64,000 nt of DNA from Procambarus clarkii (lineage: Eukaryota > Arthropoda > Malacostraca > Decapoda > Cambaridae). A model generated the notes under the pieces. The model was given only the letters and a program-made list of their open reading frames with translations, was not told where the DNA came from and ran no database searches. Shown here piece after piece: positions 35,176-45,815 of this stretch. The stretch spans positions 27,244,904-27,308,903 of the forward strand of contig NC_091181.1 of NCBI RefSeq assembly GCF_040958095.1, written 5' to 3'. Every line of letters starts with the position of its first letter. The stretch's first letter is position 1. The translations under genes and the position numbers were made by a program.

Positions 35176-35640
35176 TATTTTTATCAAACCCATGTTGCGT
35201 TGATTTTGCAAGATTGTTCACTGAAAGATGGTGAATGATTCCCTCCCTTAGGATTGTCTCCATAAGCTTGCAGATGTATGATGTCAAGCTGATCAGACGG
35301 TAGTTTCCTGCTGAGCTCTTGCTGCCTTTGTTGAAAATATGGGTGACATTTGCACGTTTCCAATCTAAAGGAACTATATCCCTTGGTCCAGAGATTTTCA
35401 GAAAATGAGCTTGAATGGTAGACATAGATCATATGCCAGTTCTTCTACGAGTTTAGATTGTATATACCGGGCTTTAGAATATTTTAATTTGCCAATGTTC
35501 TTCCTGATTATGTCGCACGTTATGGGTATATCCCTTAATTCGTTCTCTTCACCTCCGTTAAACATTTGTGTGAGTAATGGGATGTCGTCCAGTCATTCTA
35601 GTGTGAACACTGATGTGTATAACTCTCTGGGTGAGAGTTT
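35176..35640 (-). mobile_element. LINE reverse transcriptase fragment
   Basis: On the minus strand 35425-35180 reads DIVPLDWKRANVTHIFNKGS, KSSAGNYRLISLTSYICKLM and STQHGFDK, the N-terminal RT blocks of Jockey/CR1-like LINEs. Upstream text to about 35640 continues the frame with breaks. Distinct insertion from the plus-strand LINE next to it. Confidence 0.8.
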
Positions 35641-35779
35641 TAAACATCATACAGGACGGAAAAACGTGTTTTCCGTCCTGCAGTGTAGCTTCTTGAGTTT
35701 GAAACCCTTTTTCCTTGTCTAAATAAATTATTATTTTTGGTAGTAATAAATTTACTATTAATAGTAATATATTTATTTA

Positions 35780-35783
<4 letters not shown>

Positions 35784-35875
<92 letters not shown>
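35784..35875. repeat. (AT)n microsatellite
   Basis: About 85 bp of nearly pure TA repeat followed by an A run. The YIYIYI open frames across it are artefacts. Confidence 0.97.
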
Positions 35876-36275
35876 AAAAAAAAAAAAAAAAAGTTTGTGA
35901 GGGTACCACCTCTGGTGCCAATGTGGGGACCCATAGCCTCGGAGAAGAAAATAAAAAGTATTCAGAGGAGATCTTGTGGTTTCTCACTGAACACTAATAT
36001 TATCTTCTCCTACCACCCCCATTCTTTTGTATGTACACATATATATTTACTTTATTTGAACTTCGTTACAAAAAAGGAGTTACATATGGGTTACAAAGAT
36101 GGTTGTCATAGGTTGTCGAGTTCCTCCAGCTCCTCAGATGGCGGGCAGGAACCCTGGATGCAGTGCGCATTTCCCCTCTGTATCGCCATACTGAGGCGCT
36201 GGAAAAGAAAGCTTGCAGCTCTCGGGTCCCTTGTTGTTTCAATGAGTCCCTTGTTGTTGTTTCAATGTTGTTTCA

Positions 36276-36337
<62 letters not shown>
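36276..36337. repeat. (AT)n microsatellite
   Basis: About 60 bp of pure TA repeat. It is preceded by three copies of TTGTTGTTTCAATG at 36230-36275. Confidence 0.97.
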
Positions 36338-36339
<2 letters not shown>

Positions 36340-36429
36340 CAATAATAATAGTAATATTATCACTATTATTATTGGCAGTAGTAGTAGTATATATATTGAT
36401 CAGCGTTTTAAAAAGTTTTGATGGGATTA

Positions 36430-36870
36430 GCCCTGTCATGTCTGGTTTGCAATGTTGTTAGCCCTGAGGCCCTTAACCGTTCCTGGTATGAGAGTCGACA
36501 TAGTTCTGAAATGATTTTTGTCATCCGGTGAGGAGCTTTCTCCAACGCAAATATGACCTGAAGATAAGGTCTCCATGCTTGGATACAATAAGTGACATTT
36601 GCATGTTTCCAATCTTAAGTAACTACATCCATATAACGTACCAGAGTTGAATAACCATCTTATTTTCCTTGAAGATGGTAGAAGATTCATTTGATTGATT
36701 CATTTTCATTGATTCATTGATTCATTTGATTGATTCAAAAGATTCATTTGATTGTTCTTAGGATTCGGTTGGCTTTTGATGTTACTGCAGCTCCAACCGG
36801 TTGTTCAACTTTCAGGTATTGGTGGATTCTGACTCAAAGGTCATATTCTTTATCAATATAGGAACATTGT
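36430..36870 (-). mobile_element. LINE RT C-terminal fragment, family 2
   Basis: Minus-strand text matches the better preserved copy at 42895-43740: LRASGLTTLQTRHD-type (about 36440-36480) and the connecting EKAP..TKII segment. An internal TTGATTGATTCA-type tandem stretch sits at 36681-36757. Confidence 0.6.
36681..36757. repeat. GATTCATTTGATT tandem repeat
   Basis: Five to six imperfect copies of a 12-15-bp GATTCATTTGATTGA unit. Confidence 0.85.
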
Positions 36871-37250
36871 GGGGACTCCTATTATAATCTACAGGGTAAG
36901 ATCCATGTTAAAGTCTGCATGTGAAGTTCCTGTGAAATTCTATGGAAATGTTTATGTGAAATTGTATGGCCTACCAAGTTCGTGTGAAAGTCTATACACC
37001 CTACGAAGATTCCTGTAAAAGGCTACGGCCATAGGAACACTGTGGGGACTCCATTTAAAGCCTACTGGGTAAAATCCCCATTAACGTCTACGCGCTACGA
37101 AGTTTCAGTGAAAGTCTACGGAGACGTTTACGTAAAGATATACTGTACTGCCTATTATCTTTCAGTTAAAGTTTCCCGCCTAAAAATCCTATTAAAGTCT
37201 CCTGACTAGGAAATTTCAGATAAAAGTCTGTGGGCAACTAATTTCGTGAA
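36855..37250. repeat. Diverged two-copy repeat, about 173-bp spacing
   Basis: AGGAACATTGTGGGGACTCC (36861) and AGGAACACTGTGGGGACTCC (37034) begin two similar units. Both contain shorter internal repeats of GTGAAAGTCTACGG type, spaced about 25-30 bp. Confidence 0.7.
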
Positions 37251-37369
37251 AATTTACGGGAATTTAATGTCATATCTCACCCAAAATCCAATAAAGGTGA
37301 CGTTACGTCCTAATCTCACAATAAATTACCGCTCCAATGATGAGTATGGGGTGCACAATAAACGCTATG

Positions 37370-37505
37370 CCGTCCGAAACGCTATGCGTATTAGTAGCTT
37401 TAGCTATTGTATGTACTAGCTTTATCTATAAATCCAACATTATATTTGTAAATCAACTATATATGTACTTTTCCTGAATAAAAATTTATTATTATTTATT
37501 ATATA
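37370..37505 (+). mobile_element. LINE 3' end with A/T-rich tail
   Basis: GTCCGAAACGCTATGCGTAT, TAGTAGCTTTAGC, CTATAAATCCAACAT, then a TTATTA tail; same unit as 30255 and 35041. Confidence 0.7.
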
Positions 37506-37679
37506 TTATAGTCGCTGTTGGGGGTAACAATAAATGCCAATCTTATCGAGGTCCCTCAAGGTCAACTACTGACCTTTCCTAGGATGTAACCCACAACAAC
37601 AATAATATAATAATAATGATAATTCATAGTGTCGGGGGCAGGCAGCCAGAGTGTATTCATATACTCAGGTCATATATCC

Positions 37680-38680
37680 ACCTTGCACTGAAATGTGTAC
37701 AAGTCTCCAAACTTGATACATTAATTGTAAGTGACTCCTTATTGCTCTCAACTCTTTAAGACATAACTGTAACATGCTCGTGTCCGAAGCTAAACACAAA
37801 TACAACAAAATTATTAAGGATGGTAACAGAGTCCATTTCATGTGGTCTCCATCTCATGTTGGCCTCCGAATGCATGATAGAGCTGATGAGTTAGCCAAAG
37901 AATCTGCCTTTAAAGGAGCCGTCGAGTGTAACCTTGGATTGTCAATGAGCAATCTGAGAGCAGCAGTACACTGAGAACTTCAACAAGATCTTGTAGATCT
38001 GAGGCAAAGTGAAATCGACACCAGTAATTCCATCTATCATCATACTATCATGCAAGAGGAGCCACACATCTATGGATCATCCAATAAAATCAGCAGACTT
38101 CTAGATGTTACTACTGCTCGGCTTAGACTCGGTTACAAGTATCTCTGGGAATTATCATTATCTGCCGATGTAGACCTGACCAAATGTAAACTGTGTCAAC
38201 AAAATTATTCGCACACCCTCCGTCACTATGTGATGGAGTGCGAAAAGATACGTGAATTCAGACAATTCTATAACGAATGTTCCAACGATGTGTAAATATT
38301 TCATTCAAAATGATCTGCTACCAGAAGTTTTAGGCAAATATCCCCACTTTGCTAACTGTAGGTAGTAACTAAGTGATTGTAACCTATCCACCGCTGCCCA
38401 CTGGATGAGGGGCGGTGTGCAGGACAAACATATAAATTTTGACACTAGCTCTCCACATATGTCAGTTGCTTAATTTAGAAACTGTACTTGTGGTCGATCT
38501 CGAAGCCATTGATGATGTGACGACGTATACTGAATTTTGTAACTAGCTCATCAAGATTGTAACTTGCTTAGCTAAATGAATTGTGGGGTTCAGTCCCTGA
38601 GCCCATTATGTGCCTCTGTAACCCTTTCCACAACCACCCACAAGATGGGTATGGGGTGCATAATAAATGAACTAAACTAA
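37680..38680 (+). mobile_element. LINE with RNase H domain, 3' part (copy 1)
   Basis: Frames 37710-38330 encode KLDTLIVSDSLLLSTL (RNase H third Asp block), VHFMWSPSHVGLRMHDRADE with LAKESAF (last catalytic Asp block), then MQEEPHIY, SRLLDVTTARLRLGYKYLWE and the Cys/His motif CKLCQQNYSHTLRHYVMEC. The 3' UTR ends CAAGATGGGTATGGGGTGCA-TAATAAATGAA. Frame breaks occur near 37720 and 37975. RNase H after RT is typical of the I/R1/LOA groups; the clade was not determined. Confidence 0.82.
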
Positions 38681-38689
38681 AACACCCCC

Positions 38690-38892
38690 CCCCCCCCAAG
38701 TCGAATTACTGATCCCGCCCAGGATGCAACCCCACAACATGCTGACTAACTTCTGAGTACCTACTCACTGCTAGGTGAACAGAGGCATTAGGTGATAGGA
38801 AATGCACCCAACTATTTCTTTCCCGCCCGGGATTCGAATCCAGAATTCCTGATTGTACGTCGAGAACGATCCCGACTGTACTACCGGGACCC
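38690..38892 (-). repeat. tRNA-derived SINE, family 1
   Basis: The minus-strand head starts at 38892 with GTCCCGGTAGTACAGTCGGG and B box GGATTCGAATCCC. The body matches the copy at 31160 and ends in a C/G run. Confidence 0.82.
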
Positions 38893-38899
38893 CTGCTCC

Positions 38900-39065
38900 T
38901 TTTAATTACCGAGCGCGAGTACTTATTTTTTGCTAGGTGAACAGAGGGATCAGTGGCATGAAAATGTTGCCAAAACGTTTCTGTCCTGCCTCTGGAATTG
39001 AACCCATGACCTTTCGATTATGACTGCGTGTATCACTGCACCACATTCCAATGTCCGCTATTTTC
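38900..39065 (-). repeat. tRNA-type SINE, diverged
   Basis: The minus strand has a B-box-like GGGTTCAATTCC, then a body with CACCTAGCAAAAAATAAG. Shares the general layout of family 1 but is clearly different in the head. Confidence 0.55.
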
Positions 39066-39094
39066 ACCCGTTACATTTATTTAAATAATAATAT

Positions 39095-39355
39095 TAATAC
39101 ATTGTGTGTGGGGACAAGAAGCCAGTGTATATATACATGTTAGGCTTATATCGAGGTCCCCCCCCCCCGCCCTGCAGAGTAGAATTACTAACACACTCCA
39201 GGATACAACCCCACAACAAGCTAATTCCTGGGTACCTGTTTAGTGCTAGATGAACTAGTTGAACATTATATGTGATAAGAAACGCACCCTTCCATTTCTG
39301 TCGCGTCCGGGGTTCGAACCCGGAAGTCCCGAGTGTGAATCGAGAAGTAACCTGA
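39095..39355 (-). repeat. tRNA-derived SINE, family 1
   Basis: The minus-strand head near 39350 has B box GGGTTCGAACCCC, a GCGTTTCTTATCACATATAA body segment and a tail ending CTGGCTTCTTGTCCCCACAC. Confidence 0.78.
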
Positions 39356-39417
39356 AACATTATAGCAACTTTAAATATATATATATATATATAAAAAGTG
39401 GGCCTATAATTACTCAC

Positions 39418-39640
39418 CATGGCGCTAGACATCTCAATAGATGAGGCAACACAGGATGGAATTAATTCTCCCTCCATGTCTAGGGTGATAGGAGATAGGT
39501 GCCACCGCCACCTAGTGACGGCCGCGGGAGACTACTGGGGTTGCCGGCTGCACCTCCAGTTGCATCCTGGCGCTCTGAACACGACCAGTACCGGAGTCTC
39601 GTCCTTTATCTCACCCTCAGACATGAGTCACACTGAATGA
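39418..39640 (-). other. Candidate first exon or promoter island
   Basis: A GC-rich block in AT-rich surroundings. On the minus strand an ATG at 39477 opens 20 codons (MEGELIPSCVASSIEMSSAM) ending exactly at GCCATG|GTGAGTAAT, a strong donor. On the plus strand TCACCATGGCG is a good Kozak context, giving 73 codons with no family match. Which strand, if either, is used cannot be decided here. Confidence 0.3.
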
Positions 39641-39834
39641 ACCATTCAAGCCAATTTAGCATACTGCCTCGCCAAACCTACGTCCTGCGCCTTCTGCTTC
39701 CCCATAAATTTATTCATTGGTAATGTGTATTTTTCGTCTTGGTGATTAAACACGATGGCGATAAAAGTTTGTTAATAAATTAAATTATTAATAACTTTAA
39801 TTATAAATTATATAAATTTGAACGTAATAAGAAG

Positions 39835-39965
39835 GGTAATAAACTAAGGGTTGTTAGCCCTGTGGCCCTCAACATTTCCTGATACGAGAGTTGACTTGGC
39901 TCTGGCATGATTTTTGTTGCACGGTTTTGCACTTTCTCCAGAACACCAGCGTTAGTCCTGCAAAA
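39835..39965 (-). mobile_element. LINE family 2 fragment
   Basis: Minus-strand frame NAGVLEKVQNRATKIMPEPS and LSYQEMLRATGLTTLSLLP matches the LEKVQ.RATKM...LRATGLTTL block of family 2 at 42895-43740. Confidence 0.65.
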
Positions 39966-40502
39966 TAGTAAAATTATTGATAAACTGGGAAAAAATGCAA
40001 AATGAAGCACTCGGAATTATACTTGGCTATCCTATAACTACCAAAGTTCTCAATATGCGGAAATAATTAAATTTACCTAGCATTCAAGATAGAATATTTT
40101 AAAACAATCTTATGATGGGACTACAGCTTCTGCGTGATAACAAAAGCAACATTGTCAGTTGAACTGTTAGAACACATACGCAATGAAACTAGCGAGTCTA
40201 AATGGAGTCAAAGAACAGCCACTCATATTAAAATGATGGGACTGCACGATGTATATACAGATGAAAGAGTACAGCACTTCCTTCCACCCTGGCAGATAGT
40301 ACCTTTTGGCATCCTGACCCCTGCATACCCCACCAAGAAACTAATCACAAACAACCCTCATGCTCAGCTTGCTGCTAAACTAAGCACCATAGAACACATT
40401 CACAATATACAAACTAAAAACAACATAGCACACACGATATACACTGACGGATCACTCGATACAGCTACAGGGAGGGCTACAGGAAGTGCTGTTATTGCTC
40501 AT

Positions 40503-40690
40503 TAGCCCGGTGGCAGCACATTTCAAAGGAATATGAGAGTTCACGGGAGACATCTCCCGTCACGCAGGGTGCAGTCGCACCTCCACAGATTTTCAGTATC
40601 AGCTCTTGATACTGGTAATGGCTCAAAAGGGCTACCACTTACGGGCAATTCATGCCCGTGTCACCTTTTGGGCGGCTTAATCTTCATCAA
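40503..40690 (+). repeat. SINE-like insertion, family 2
   Basis: AGCCCGGTGGCAGCACATTT ... TACCACTTACGGGCAATTCA ... CACCTTTTGGGCGGCTTAAT with a CTTCATCAATCAATCT tail. It interrupts the RNase H frame between the first Asp and the Glu blocks, which defines its borders on both sides. Confidence 0.7.
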
Positions 40691-40953
40691 TCAATCTTAT
40701 AAGAGTTAGTAACTTGGCATCCACAATGCAAGCTGAATTGGTAGCAATAATGGTAGCACTCGAAATTATTGACAGCACTGAAGTAGACAGCTTAATTATT
40801 TCTGACTCCCTTTCCTCACTACTAGCAATAAATAGTTTGCAATCAAGTAATAACATGTTTTGTCTCCGAAGCCAGACTTAGGCTCGAATAAGACTTGGCT
40901 ACAGGTATCTCTGGCAGTTCGGCTTGTATGAGAATCTAGATGAAGTAAAGTGC

Positions 40954-41264
40954 AAAGTGTGTGGACAAAGACACACACACACTCGAACACTATATCGTGG
41001 CGTAGTATGGTAGGGGGTAGGACAACATGGCCTTCACCACCAGGATAAGGTTGACAAATCCTTTGAAAGTTGGGTTCGGGAGGTTGTTGATGACCACCTC
41101 GGTGTCCTCGGCCCAGGTCTTGGATTCCTGATCTGGGCCGAGGACACCGAGGGGGTCATTACCAACAACCTTCCGAACTCAACTTTCAAAGGATTTGTCA
41201 AGCTTATCCTGGTGGCGAAGGCCATGTTGTCCTACCCCCTACGGGAGCCACGATATAGTGTTCG

Positions 41265-41305
<41 letters not shown>

Positions 41306-41320
41306 TTGTCCACACACTTT
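40954..41320. repeat. Long palindrome (inverted duplication) in the RNase H LINE
   Basis: The left arm 40954-41116 and right arm 41133-41320 are near-perfect reverse complements around a 16-nt centre (GTCTTGGATTCCTGAT). The outer part of the left arm is LINE sequence (AAAGTGTGTGGACAAAGACA), mirrored at 41306-41320 (TTGTCCACACACTTT). A (GT)n run (41266-41302) in the right arm corresponds to a short (AC)n in the left arm. Confidence 0.93.
41266..41302. repeat. (GT)n microsatellite
   Basis: About 18 GT units inside the right arm of the palindrome, expanded relative to the roughly 6 AC units in the left arm. Confidence 0.97.
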
Positions 41321-41789
41321 CTGTATCGTGGACTGTAGTAAAACTGAGCCATTTAGAAATAAATCTAAACTCAGGTTGTATGTAATGGCATACCATCTTA
41401 TTACTAAGGATAAAATACCTTACACTGTATCCATATTTCGCTTCCAGTAGATAAACGACATATGAGATTAAGAAAGTATATTGTGAAGATTAAAAATAAC
41501 AAACAGCCGCTTCCCTATGACTGTAATATCTCTATTGCTCAATTATGTATTAGCGATAAGACCTACCATTAATGTATAATGATTACATTAAAGCTCTTGA
41601 AATAGAACATTCTCTGTAACTAGCTGACACTATAATTATAAGTTTTGAAGGGTAGATGAATTTATTAATGCAATAATCTCTGAGATGTTATAAAGACCTT
41701 TCGTGCCCTCTGTAATGCTTTTTGCGCTACCGCTCACAGGATGAGTATGGGGTGCACAATAAACTAGCCGCCCCCGGCGGCAACAACCA

Positions 41790-41880
41790 GCAAAAAAATC
41801 CAGAGCAGCTATGTCCCTTTAAACAAGCATGAGGTCTCCATGCTTGGATACAGTAATCCAAATGGGGGCTCACCAGAGAT
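41790..41880 (-). mobile_element. LINE family 2 fragment
   Basis: The minus strand reads LVSPHLDYCIQAWRPHACLK, the V.P.LDY...AW.P block of a LINE RT. Confidence 0.6.
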
Positions 41881-42155
41881 AATTCATTGTGTCGGAGAAA
41901 AGCCAGAGTGTATTCATGCGTTAGGCTTTTTCTTTTAAGGAGTTCCCCAAGGGTTGAATTACAAACAATGCCCAGGATGCAACCCCACAACAAGCTGACT
42001 AACTCTTGAGCACCTACATGGTGCTAGGTGAACAAGGCATTAGGTGAAAGGAAATGTGCCCAACCATTTCTGTTGGTTGGGCACCCCAGGGGACTCGAAC
42101 CCAGAATTCTCGATTGTGCATGGAGAACGAACCCGACTGTACTATCGAGACCCTT
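41878..42155 (-). repeat. tRNA-derived SINE, family 1
   Basis: The minus-strand head starts at about 42152 (GTCTCGATAGTACAGTCGGG) with B box GGGTTCGAGTCC. The body has CACCTAGCACCATGTAGG and GCATCCTGGGCATTG, and the tail CTCTGGCTTTTCTCCGACAC. Confidence 0.8.
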
Positions 42156-42234
42156 CAACAAGTCAACAACTAAACTAATTTTTCTCAAATGATTTCCCAA
42201 TATCGGAGATAGAAAGCCTGTTAAGTGCATGGCT

Positions 42235-42400
42235 TATCGAGTAGTAATTCTAGCTAGGTCAACGGCTGACCTTCCCATGGACGCAACCCACAACAGTTGC
42301 CTATTTACTGCCATAGGTGGAGAGAGGCATCAGGTGTAAAATAGGGAACGTGGCTAAACATCTCGTCCGGTCCGGGAATCGAACCAGGAATCATTCAGCT
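42235..42400 (-). repeat. SINE fragment, related to family 1
   Basis: Minus strand: GATTCCTGGTTCGATTCCCG (B box), a body with TTACACCTGATGCCTCTC, and GGTCAGCCGTTGACC near the end. The 5' head and tail are incomplete. Confidence 0.6.
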
Positions 42401-42894
42401 TTGAGCCCTTATTTAGGTTTTACTGTCAGGATATTGTTACTGTAGTTTTCGTGAAGGTTTCTCGGTGATGTGGAAAATTAGCTGACTCACTGTGAAAGGG
42501 ACTTCATCCTCTATCTTAATTGTTATCTTAATCATTTTACCTCTCCTTATCTTTAGCAGAGTATACTCTCTGCTAGCTGAGACATACCAAGCAGCTCTTT
42601 TTAATTTATCCCTTATTTCTTTTCCGTTTTTGCTAGTGTAGCATGAAAAGTTTGTACTGTTGATATATTTTTTCCCTAAGATGGTCTTACACAGCCTGCT
42701 AAGATTTCAATTGTTGCTGCTGGGGGTGGTTAATTTATTGTACGCTCAACACACCCTGTGAGCTATAACGTGAAGATATTATCGAGGTCAATCGATTATT
42801 CGTTTTCTTCCTAAAATCCACAACAATTTAATTATAAGACAGGGGTGGTAAGACCAGTAAAGCTTATCTAAATATTTACTTGAGGGCCACTATT
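42401..42894. other. Intergenic, nothing recognised
   Basis: AT-rich sequence without repeats that I can assign. Confidence 0.4.
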
Positions 42895-43740
42895 TCTTTA
42901 AAAGCCTCGACGAGGACAGGAAACCGGCGTCTTGTCGAAAGTCACCCATTTGTTTTGATGATTTTGTCGAGCTAGATTTAGAAATTCAGCAGCGTTTTTG
43001 GCATTTACAGCTTTAGCGGGTAGGAAGTTCCATAGGTTTATAATCCTATGGGTGAAAAAGCATCTGTGTTCTATGCTACATTGTGGCGTGTTGAGCGTGA
43101 ACCCGTTGCTCCTTGTATGTGTTACATCAGACTTTTTGTCGCCCTTAAATAAACACAACAACATCTGACTTTTTGAAGAAGTTGTCTGGAAAAATATCCT
43201 CCAAACTGTTCAGTATTTTAAAAGTATCGATGAAATCAGCCCTGTCATATCTGGTTTGCAGTGTTGTTAGCCCTGTGGCCCTAAACAGAGTTGACTTAGT
43301 TCTGGTCGAATGATTTGTGTTGCCTGGTGATGCACTTTTTCCAGAGCAGCTATGATTTTTTGAAGATGGGGTCTTTATGCTTGGATACAATAATCCAATT
43401 GGGGCACACAAGAGATTTATTGAGTTGTATAACTACCTTCTTATCCTTGAAGTCAAAATTTCGTTTGATTATTCCTAGGATTTGGTTTGCTTTTTAACTG
43501 CAGTTCCCACTTGTGAAACATTCAGTGATTGGTGAATTCTGACTCCAAGGTCCTTTTCTTCATCATTCTGCTGCAAGGTAATGTTGTTGATTTAGCGGAT
43601 GTATTGTGCATTATTCCCCACATGCAAAGTCCTGCATTTTCGATATTAAAAAGCATTTGCCAGTCTTCTGACAACTTGTAGAGTTCATGTAGGTTTGTTT
43701 ACAAGGCCTCAATATCAAGTTTGCTTACTGTAAGTAGTGA
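42895..43740 (-). mobile_element. LINE family 2, RT thumb and C-terminus
   Basis: The minus strand reads WQMLF, then KDLGV-type text, VVIQLYKSLVCP-like text, FRATGLTTLQTRYDRADFID, TFKILNSLEDIFPDNFFKKS, VTHTRSNGFTLNTPQCSIEH and RCFFTHRIINLWNFLPAKAV. The ORF ends at 42898. Frame breaks occur near 43150 and 43420. It is the best copy of this family in the window. Confidence 0.8.
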
Positions 43741-44040
43741 CTGTAAACTTTTTCACTGCTGCCCATTGGCTGGGTGTGGGATGTATGATTAGTAAACAAT
43801 GTAACTGGCTCGCCATAGATGTAAATTGCGCTGTTTAGAGACTTGTGGTCCAGTTCGTGACCCATTTGTGATATAAATAATGTTGATATATGCATTAACT
43901 TTCGTGTAGCTAGTTAATCAGATTGCAGATTGTTACTTAATGAATTTGGGGTTCAGTTCCAGAACCTATTGTACGCCTCTGTAACCTTTTCCACCCCCGC
44001 CCACAGGATGGGTATGGGGTGCATAATTAATGAACAAAAT
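43720..44040 (+). mobile_element. RNase H LINE 3' UTR (solo 3' end)
   Basis: Matches the 3' UTR at 38360-38680: CACTGCTGCCCATTGGCTGG, GGACTTGTGGTCCAGTTCG-type text, and CACAGGATGGGTATGGGGTG followed by CATAATTAATGAAC. Confidence 0.7.
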
Positions 44041-44329
44041 CAATCAGACTAGGTGGCGCAAATGTGGATTATAACTCAATAATGGCGCCGAGGGTCTATG
44101 TTGCTGCTACCAGGCCTAGGCGACCCTACCGGCGCTTATTGAACCATTTGATGTGTATTACACAAGAGTACTCTACTATAATAAAAATAACAAAATGAGC
44201 TATTTACTCATTACTTGCTATAAAATGCAAATTTTCTTATTTGTTCTAGAATATATTTTGTTTATATGAAAAATAAATATATATTTTCCTAAGTGTAAAG
44301 TCTATACTGTAATCCGGAATTAACAGAGA

Positions 44330-44445
44330 GACCAGTGTAGTGTGAGAGTGTTGGGTCGGCAGACGGCAGGAGGACGCAGAAGCCCCGAGACCGCGCTGCT
44401 GACCACCGGTACTTGCGTAACTACCTGATGTGTTCATTATCAGTG
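44330..44445 (+). other. Candidate noncoding first exon or promoter of ABCB6
   Basis: This GC-richer block in AT-rich sequence ends TTATCAGT|GTAAGTTACT, a strong donor, on the strand of ABCB6 and upstream of its exon 1 acceptor near 50730. It has no long open frame, which fits a 5' UTR exon. It is inference only; it could equally begin a noncoding transcript. Confidence 0.25.
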
Positions 44446-45439
44446 TAAGTTACTCGCTTATTATCTTCTCAATGTCACTATTAGTAAATAATTTATTAGC
44501 ATTTTTAATTTTGTGTAAACATGTACAAATTTTTTTTTTAGTCAGCAATCATAGATGGTCATATTTTGTTTGTTGTCTTATATAATTGTTTTAGTTGTCT
44601 TTCAAAATAACTAGAATCTAGTAGTGAAATACAATTTTTCCACTTAAGTGCTCATTAGGTTTTGCGACTTCTTCTAAATGGCATCATTTAAAATCTTTTT
44701 GGTGTAAGTACATGTACTGTACGAGAGGTGGCAAGATAGGCAGCCACCTCGCTACATGTACCAGTTTGTGTTTTCTCTACTTTTCTTGGCAAATGGTCGA
44801 GTTAAATATAGTTGAATATGTTTAGTCGAGTGCAGGTGGTGTCGTGTCACCAAAATATATTCTCACACAGCAGAAATAGTGGTTTTGTATCAAAATAGCA
44901 GTGGTGGCCAAAGCATTTAGTACTAGACTACCACCTAGATTGATTATATGATAATTAGCTAGTTATCTCTGTGTAAAAGGCTTCATTCATCTGCATGCTA
45001 TTTAAAAATACAAATTAATTTTTGTTTAAAAATTGAAAGAAAATGTTCTACTTAAGCTTCATTGTAAGCTGGCCAAATAGAGTAATTAGAAATTCTTTAA
45101 CTTAATTAATAACATAATCTGGTCAAAGCTGATATTAGTATAAACTCATTGGACTTCCAAGCCAGCACACCAACTTGTACCTTTAATCACCTCTTCACAT
45201 ATTAATTATTATATTGCATTACTGTATGTATTAATACTATACTGAGACATAAGTTTAGTTAGTATAGTTCATTTTATATGCCCCATACCCATCCTGTGGG
45301 CAGTAGTGGAAAGGGTTAGAGGCACATAATGGGCTCAGGGTCTGAATCCCACAATTCATTTGGCTCATATCAAGTGGGTAGCTAAGCTAGTTACAATTAT
45401 TGAGCTAGTTAAAAAATTCAATGAACATTTTCTTTTTCT

Positions 45440-45490
45440 TTTATTTATTTATTTATTTATTTATTTATTTGTTTATTTTATTTATTTATA
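45440..45490. repeat. (TTTA)n microsatellite
   Basis: About ten TTTA units. Confidence 0.95.
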
Positions 45491-45762
45491 TATAAGAAGG
45501 TACATTGGGTTTGTGAGAATACATAGCATAGTATTTACAATCTTGTAAAGCCACTAGTAAGCACAGCATTTCGGGCAGGTCCTTAATCTAACAGATAATT
45601 TTAAGTAGGTAAATTCTAGAAGAATTAATAAAATAAGATACATTGCAAGAAAAAAAATGAGATGAGAGAGATTAGTAAGTATATTAAAGCACATTGGTAT
45701 ATTAAAGCTCCGATTGATTACATTGACAGCTTGATTGGTAATTTAAACAAGATTAATAGGCA

Positions 45763-45815
45763 ATCATAGATGGTCAATCATAGATGGTCAATCATAGATG
45801 ATCAATCATAGATGA
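45763..45815 (+). repeat. Four tandem 15-bp units
   Basis: CAATCATAGATGGTC repeated, with the last units reading GATGATC. A single copy of the same sequence is at 44546-44560. Confidence 0.9.

Larger units (their letters stand above)
39970..41770 (+). mobile_element. LINE with RNase H domain (copy 2), split by a SINE and a palindrome
   Basis: 39990-40505 encodes MQNEALGIILGYPITTKVLN, then HDVYTDERVQHFLPPWQIVP and the RNase H start HTIYTDGSLDTATGRATGSA. The frame resumes at 40695 with STMQAELVAIMVALEIIDST (catalytic Glu) and LIISDSLSSLLAINS (third Asp). ARLRLE*DLGYRYLWQFGLY and CKVCGQR (40880-40970) follow. The 3' end at 41730-41765 is GGATGAGTATGGGGTGCACA-ATAAAC, the tail of this family. Stops and insertions make it inactive. 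Confidence 0.8.

Noticed and set aside
35640..35997. Open frames encoding YIYIYI repeats
   Set aside because: Direct translation of the (AT)n tract.
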